DNA from: Aestuariirhabdus sp049985285
GTDB taxonomy: Bacteria; Pseudomonadota; Gammaproteobacteria; Pseudomonadales; Aestuariirhabdaceae
Direction: 5' to 3'
Assembly (NCBI RefSeq): GCF_049985285.1
Contig: NZ_JBNIEU010000005.1
Coordinates: 168,518 to 232,517 of the forward strand
Length of the DNA stretch: 64,000 nt
The notes beneath the pieces are model-generated. The model saw nothing but the letters and a program-made list of their open reading frames with translations, ran no database searches and had not been told where the DNA came from. Positions 60,354-64,000 of this stretch are shown one piece after another (the first letter of the stretch is position 1; the number at the start of each line of letters is the position of its first letter). The translations under genes and the position numbers were made by a program.

Positions 60354-62393
60354 TTAAAGGGTAGCCACCAATCGTGCGCCCCGGTCTATCGCACGTTTAG
60401 CATCAAGTTCAGCGGCAACTTCTGCTCCTCCGATCAGGTGCAGCGATAGTCCGCTATGTTCGAGATCATCGTACAGCTCCCGTAGTGAGTCCTGGCCTGC
60501 GCAAACCACAACCGAATCCACAGGCAGCAGCCGAGACTCTTCGCCTACCTTAATATGCAGCCCCTGATCATCAATTTTTTCGTATGAAACGCTGTTCAGC
60601 ATATGAACACCGCGTTTCTTCAGGTTGGTGCGATGAATCCAGCCCGTCGTCTTACCCAGCTTCTGACCCACTTTGCTGCTTTTCCGTTGTAGCAGATAGA
60701 CCTCACGTGCGGCGGACTCAAACTCAGGTTTAACACCCACCACCCCGCCACGCATGGAAAAGTCGGGATCGATACCCCACTCTTTAAGAAAGGCGGCTTT
60801 ATTCAGGCTGGTAGATTCCCCCTTGTGTACCAGTAACTCGCTGACATCAAAACCGATGCCCCCGGCTCCGACCACAGCAACGGTTTCCCCCACGGGTTTT
60901 CTACCGAGAATCGCATCCAGATAACCCACCACCTTGGGGTGATCGATACCTTCGATAGCGGGAGTACGTGGTTGAATACCTGTTGAGATAATCACTTCAT
61001 CGTAGCCGCCCTCGCGCAGCATCTCCGCCGTAACCCGGGTATTTAGATGCAGCTCAACGCCCTGAATCTCAATCTGACGTTTGAAATAGCGCAGAGTTTC
61101 AGAGAACTCCTCCTTACCCGGAATACGTTTGGCGACATTGAACTGGCCTCCAATCTCAGCGGCGGCATCGAACAGTGTCACACGGTGACCACGCTCTGCG
61201 GCGATAGTCGAGGCAGCGAGCCCCGCTGGACCCGCACCGACGACAGCGATGCGCTTGGCCTTGCCGGATTCAACTTTGGGGTAGTTCAGCAGCGTCTCAT
61301 TGCACGCACGGGGATTGACCAGGCAGGAGGTCAACTTTCCTGAAAAGGTGTGATCGAGGCAAGCCTGGTTGCAACCGATACAGGTGTTGATCTCATCTTC
61401 ACGCCCTTGCTCGGATTTAGCTACCAGATCGGCATCCGCAAGGAATGGGCGAGCCATCGACACCATATCCGCCTCACCAGAGGCTAGAACCTCCTCCGCA
61501 ACGGAGGGCATATTGATACGGTTAGTGGTGACCAAAGGAATCGATACTTGCCCCTTGAGCTTACCGGTCACACCGCTAAATGCGGCGCGCGGCACCGAAG
61601 TGGCGATGGTCGGGATACGCGCTTCGTGCCAACCAATACCCGTATTGATAATAGTAACCCCGGCTTTCTCCAGCTCTTTGGCGAGTAGAACGATCTCATC
61701 CCAGGTGCTGCCCCCTTCAACCAGATCCAACATTGAGAGCCGATAGATGATAATAAACTGCTCACCGACCGCTGCGCGCACCCGGCGGATAATCTCCAGA
61801 GGTAGCCGAATACGGTTCTCGTAGCTACCGCCCCAGCGGTCTTCACGCTGATTTACCTGCTTGGCAATAAACTGGTTAATAAAGTAGCCTTCCGAGCCCA
61901 TCACCTCGACACCGTCATAGCCCGCCCGCTGGGCGAGCTGGGCACAACGTGCGAAATCCTCGATCTGCTGCTCGACCTCGGCATCGGTCAGCTCATGGGG
62001 TTTGAAAGGGTTAATCGGTGCCTGCACCGCTGACGGAGCGATGCTTTTGGGGTTATAGGCATAACGGCCAGCGTGAAGGATCTGCATACAGATCTTGCCG
62101 CCTTCCCGGTGCACCGCCTCAGTAATCACCTTGTGCTTATCGGATTCCGCCTCGGTATCCATCTTCGCAGCACCCATTGCCACCGAACCCTCGGCGTTGG
62201 GGCCAATCCCCCCGGTGACGATAAGGCCCACCCCGCCGCGCGCCCGCTCTGCGTAAAACACCGCAAGACGCTCAAATCCGTTGGGGGACTCCTCCAGGCC
62301 GGTGTGCATGGATCCCATTAGTACCCGGTTACGCAGGGTAGTAAAACCAAGATCGAGGGGTGCTAACATGTGAGGGTACTGATTGGCAGGCAT
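60354..62393 (-). CDS. fadH: 2,4-dienoyl-CoA reductase (NADPH)
   Basis: 679 residues. N-terminal TIM barrel with FMN (LGFTTLRNRVLMGSMHTGLE), 4Fe-4S cysteines in CIGCNQACLDHTFSGK with a later Cys, and a C-terminal FAD/NADPH module (VVGAGPAGLAASTIAAERGHRV; AVVGAGGIGFDVSELL). It reduces dienoyl-CoA formed in oxidation of unsaturated fatty acids, feeding FadB. Strong SD AAAAGGAG upstream. It is divergent from an AraC regulator (155 bases), the order seen with fadH1 in Pseudomonas. Confidence 0.95.
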   Translation of the reverse strand: MPANQYPHMLAPLDLGFTTLRNRVLMGSMHTGLEESPNGFERLAVFYAERARGGVGLIVTGGIGPNAEGSVAMGAAKMDTEAESDKHKVITEAVHREGGKICMQILHAGRYAYNPKSIAPSAVQAPINPFKPHELTDAEVEQQIEDFARCAQLAQRAGYDGVEVMGSEGYFINQFIAKQVNQREDRWGGSYENRIRLPLEIIRRVRAAVGEQFIIIYRLSMLDLVEGGSTWDEIVLLAKELEKAGVTIINTGIGWHEARIPTIATSVPRAAFSGVTGKLKGQVSIPLVTTNRINMPSVAEEVLASGEADMVSMARPFLADADLVAKSEQGREDEINTCIGCNQACLDHTFSGKLTSCLVNPRACNETLLNYPKVESGKAKRIAVVGAGPAGLAASTIAAERGHRVTLFDAAAEIGGQFNVAKRIPGKEEFSETLRYFKRQIEIQGVELHLNTRVTAEMLREGGYDEVIISTGIQPRTPAIEGIDHPKVVGYLDAILGRKPVGETVAVVGAGGIGFDVSELLVHKGESTSLNKAAFLKEWGIDPDFSMRGGVVGVKPEFESAAREVYLLQRKSSKVGQKLGKTTGWIHRTNLKKRGVHMLNSVSYEKIDDQGLHIKVGEESRLLPVDSVVVCAGQDSLRELYDDLEHSGLSLHLIGGAEVAAELDAKRAIDRGARLVATL

Positions 62394-62432
62394 TGATATC
62401 TCCTTTTAGAATCGGTCTGGGAATAGTGGTTC

Positions 62433-62459
62433 CTGCTTTATAGCAGAAGCGGTCGCTTC
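62433..62459. promoter_or_regulatory. Two abutting inverted repeats between fadH and araC
   Basis: CTGCT-TTAT-AGCAG (62433-62446) and GAAGC-GGTC-GCTTC (62446-62459), each a perfect five-base-pair repeat with a four-base spacer, share one G. They lie between the divergent fadH and AraC-type genes and are candidate operators. Confidence 0.5.
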
Positions 62460-62548
62460 CCGTTGTCGAACACCATAGAATGTGTCCCGTAAGCACTCAA
62501 TGACCGAATCAAACAAAATACTGACCCAACTTTGCAGACACCTTCGCA

Positions 62549-63562
62549 ATGAAGCTAGGCGATATTACCCCTCACCACATCGACGCCCTTGTTGCGGCCA
62601 TTCGCTCCTTTGACGAAGACCCCACCCCCCTACTGGCCCAATACCAGATAGACGAGGCGCTGATGGCCGACCCCAACGCTCGCATCAGCATCCCGCGCTT
62701 AATGCACATGGGGCACTCAGCCATTGCCTTGACCGGCCACCCTGAACTTGGGCTCGAAATGGGTCGTTGCTCAAACATTCAAAACCTTGGTTTACCGGGA
62801 TTGACGGCAATGGCAGCACCGGACCTGCGCACAGCGATGGAGGCTATTAGTCGATATGAGCCACTCAGCAGCGTTAATATCCGCGGGCAATCCAGTTATC
62901 ACGAAGACACCTCAGGCCTGCTGCGCTTCTATTCCATCGCCCCCTACAACGACTACAACCGTTTCGTTGTCGACTCAGTGCTCTCTATGTGGCAACACCT
63001 GCTGCAGTGGCTAAGCGGTAGCAGCGGCCTGGTCCAGCGCGTCGATATCGAGTTTGATGCCCCCGCCTATCGCGAGCATTACACGACCTACTTCGATTGC
63101 GAAGTCGCCTTTGGCCAACCCTACAACCAGCTGCGGATCGCAAAAGCTGATCTGGACACCCCGCTTTTATTCGGCAATGCCACTAATTTCAGCTACCTCA
63201 GCGACCTCTGCGAACAAAAGCTGGTGCAGATGCAAAAGGGCCAAACCCTCCGGGCGAAGGTTTCGGAAATTCTGGCCAGCGCCCTCCACGGAAACCAGCC
63301 AAGCATCGCCGACATCGCAACACAGCTGGCCATACCAAGTTGGACACTACGCCGAAAACTACAAGAGGAGGGGGTAACCTTTCAACAGATCCTGGGGGAA
63401 ACCAAGCGCGACCTTGCACTCATCTATGTGCAGGATACCGCCCTTAGCCTGGGGGAAATTTCCTACTTACTCGGTTTCTCCTCACCGGAGGCCTTTCAGC
63501 GGGCGTTCAAGCGCTGGACCGACAGAACGCCTGGCGATTATCGACGCCAGCGCGCCCAATAG
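62549..63562 (+). CDS. AraC-family transcriptional regulator (divergent to fadH)
   Basis: 337 residues. The N-terminal Arabinose_bd-like sensor domain (ARISIPRLMHMGHSAIALTGHPELGLEMGR; LPGLTAMAAPDLRTAMEAISRYEP) is followed by a C-terminal double helix-turn-helix (SIADIATQLAIPSWTLRRKLQEEGVTFQQILGE; LSLGEISYLLGFSSPEAFQRAFKRWTDRTPGDYR). A similar regulator (PA3094) lies next to fadH1 in Pseudomonas. Control of fadH or nearby fatty-acid genes is inferred from position only. Confidence 0.9.
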   Translation: MKLGDITPHHIDALVAAIRSFDEDPTPLLAQYQIDEALMADPNARISIPRLMHMGHSAIALTGHPELGLEMGRCSNIQNLGLPGLTAMAAPDLRTAMEAISRYEPLSSVNIRGQSSYHEDTSGLLRFYSIAPYNDYNRFVVDSVLSMWQHLLQWLSGSSGLVQRVDIEFDAPAYREHYTTYFDCEVAFGQPYNQLRIAKADLDTPLLFGNATNFSYLSDLCEQKLVQMQKGQTLRAKVSEILASALHGNQPSIADIATQLAIPSWTLRRKLQEEGVTFQQILGETKRDLALIYVQDTALSLGEISYLLGFSSPEAFQRAFKRWTDRTPGDYRRQRAQ

Positions 63563-63570
63563 AGAGAGGG

Positions 63571-63654
63571 CTAAAGCTCCTCCGCATCCTCGCTATGGTC
63601 ATCATGGTGATCGCGATATTTCTGCTCAAGTATATCTTCCTGATAATCGTCCAT
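63571..63654 (-). CDS. Possible 27-residue acidic small protein
   Basis: 27 codons from an ATG with GGAGG eight bases upstream, an ideal Shine-Dalgarno arrangement; another ATG two codons further out is too close to the SD. The peptide starts MDDYQEDILEQKY, continues RDHHDDHSEDAEEL, and has 12 acidic residues and three histidines. It converges on the AraC gene, eight bases past its stop. No family is recognised. The good SD is the main evidence, so it may still be chance. Confidence 0.5.
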   Translation of the reverse strand: MDDYQEDILEQKYRDHHDDHSEDAEEL

Positions 63655-63660
63655 TGTCAT

Positions 63661-63889
63661 TGCCTCCAGTACGCTTCACCCCAATGTGAAGCATCGACAG
63701 AGCCATCATAACGGGGATTTATTACGATAAAGTGACGACAAGGGCGCGATAAAAAGTGGACCAGCAGAACGCATCAAGGCCTGTGCAGGGGGGCGGCACC
63801 ATAAAGCCGAAAACTCTCAACCCACTAGAGGTGGGCTATTTCGAATCCCTCCCCCGCTGGGGAACTGTATTAAGCGGCGGGACAACAAA
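63661..63889. other. Intergenic region before tRNA-Asp terminator
   Basis: No gene recognised. A few short GC hairpins occur near 63820-63860 (CCCAC-TAGAG-GTGGG and CCCC-GCT-GGGG), but no RNA family was identified. Confidence 0.4.
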
Positions 63890-63919
63890 AAAAGCCCTTA
63901 TCAAACGATAAGGGCTTTT
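63890..63919 (-). terminator. Intrinsic terminator after tRNA-Asp
   Basis: AAAAGCCCTTATC / GATAAGGGCTTTT, 13 base pairs around an AAAC loop, with a T-run on the minus strand. It begins four bases past the 3' end of the tRNA gene. Confidence 0.92.
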
Positions 63920-63923
63920 TAAG

Positions 63924-64000
63924 TGGCGGAGCGGACGGGACTCGAACCCGCGACCCCCGGCGTGACAGGCCGGTATTCTAACCAACTGAACTACCGCTCC
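63924..64000 (-). tRNA. tRNA-Asp (GTC)
   Basis: 77 bases including an encoded 3' CCA, running from 64000 back to 63924. The acceptor stem pairs GGAGCGG with CCGCTCC; the D-arm has AGTTCAGTTGGTTAG; the anticodon loop CCTGTCACG gives GTC (aspartate); the T-arm has the GGGTTCGAGTCCC pattern. The gene is complete at the very edge of the window; any further tRNAs upstream would lie outside. Confidence 0.97.

Noticed and set aside
63800..63880. tRNA-like TTCGAAT segment near the end of the window
   Set aside because: No acceptor or anticodon stem of the right length can be drawn around it; it is probably chance.
1..64000. CRISPR array, prophage, insertion sequence, integron or defence island
   Set aside because: No regularly spaced direct repeats, transposase, integrase, phage structural or restriction genes were recognised; the segment is core-like and syntenic with Pseudomonas.

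Overview
The window is a dense, ordinary-looking chromosomal segment of a gammaproteobacterium, apparently a marine member of the Pseudomonadales/Oceanospirillales. The evidence is a complete sodium-pumping NADH:quinone reductase operon and a gene order that follows remembered Pseudomonas aeruginosa blocks: nqr, gap, mfd, csiV, mtnP, nagZ, psrA, lexA, topA, fadA, fadB, uspA, uup, slt (PA2994 to PA3020); a carbohydrate kinase, GlpD-like, FAD oxidase and AraC block (PA3024 to PA3027); and pepN to fadH (PA3083 to PA3094). The locus comparisons come from memory, not a search. I see no prophage, insertion sequence, CRISPR array, integron or broken gene.

Layout. 1-5663 is the nqrABCDEF operon on the minus strand, with nqrF cut by the left edge. 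6157-7611 is a long GAPDH. 7833-12334 is mfd-csiV. 12335-15707 is mtnP, an MscS-type channel, nagZ and a cytoplasmic-looking YkuD enzyme. 15776-17195 is the divergent regulator pair psrA/lexA. 17286-21067 holds two small conserved genes, topA and a DUF1653 gene. 21125-24484 is the fadBA beta-oxidation operon. 24853-30742 carries a small membrane protein, uspA, a Cys-rich conserved gene, the ABC-F ATPase uup and the lytic transglycosylase slt. 30735-37442 has a MOSC protein, an RND adaptor/pump pair and an EAL-HDOD signalling protein. 37430-43393 is a three-enzyme FAD/kinase operon with a divergent AraC regulator. 43368-44252 is a cation efflux transporter. 44431-49123 is late-stage cobalamin assembly (cobQ facing a glutaredoxin-cobU-cobT-cobC-cobS operon). 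49216-52070 has a DUF5610-like protein and a J-domain membrane protein. 52076-58596 is pepN, DUF2797, yeaC, a rhomboid protease, a phosphoesterase and nadK. 58672-63654 has a coiled-coil protein, fadH, an AraC regulator and a 27-residue acidic ORF. A tRNA-Asp gene ends the window.

How the parts connect. Fatty-acid metabolism is the main theme: PsrA, fadBA and FadH lie in one segment. The psrA promoter carries a near-perfect PsrA-type operator over its -10, and a one-mismatch copy lies upstream of fadB. lexA has two SOS boxes in its own promoter. nagZ, the YkuD enzyme and slt point to murein turnover and recycling. The cob genes cover only the late steps of B12 synthesis. The points most worth a second look are the kinase/GlpD-like/AGPS-like operon of unknown substrate, the YkuD enzyme beside nagZ, the J-domain/zinc/membrane protein and the tiny acidic ORF. 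None amounts to a clearly new system.
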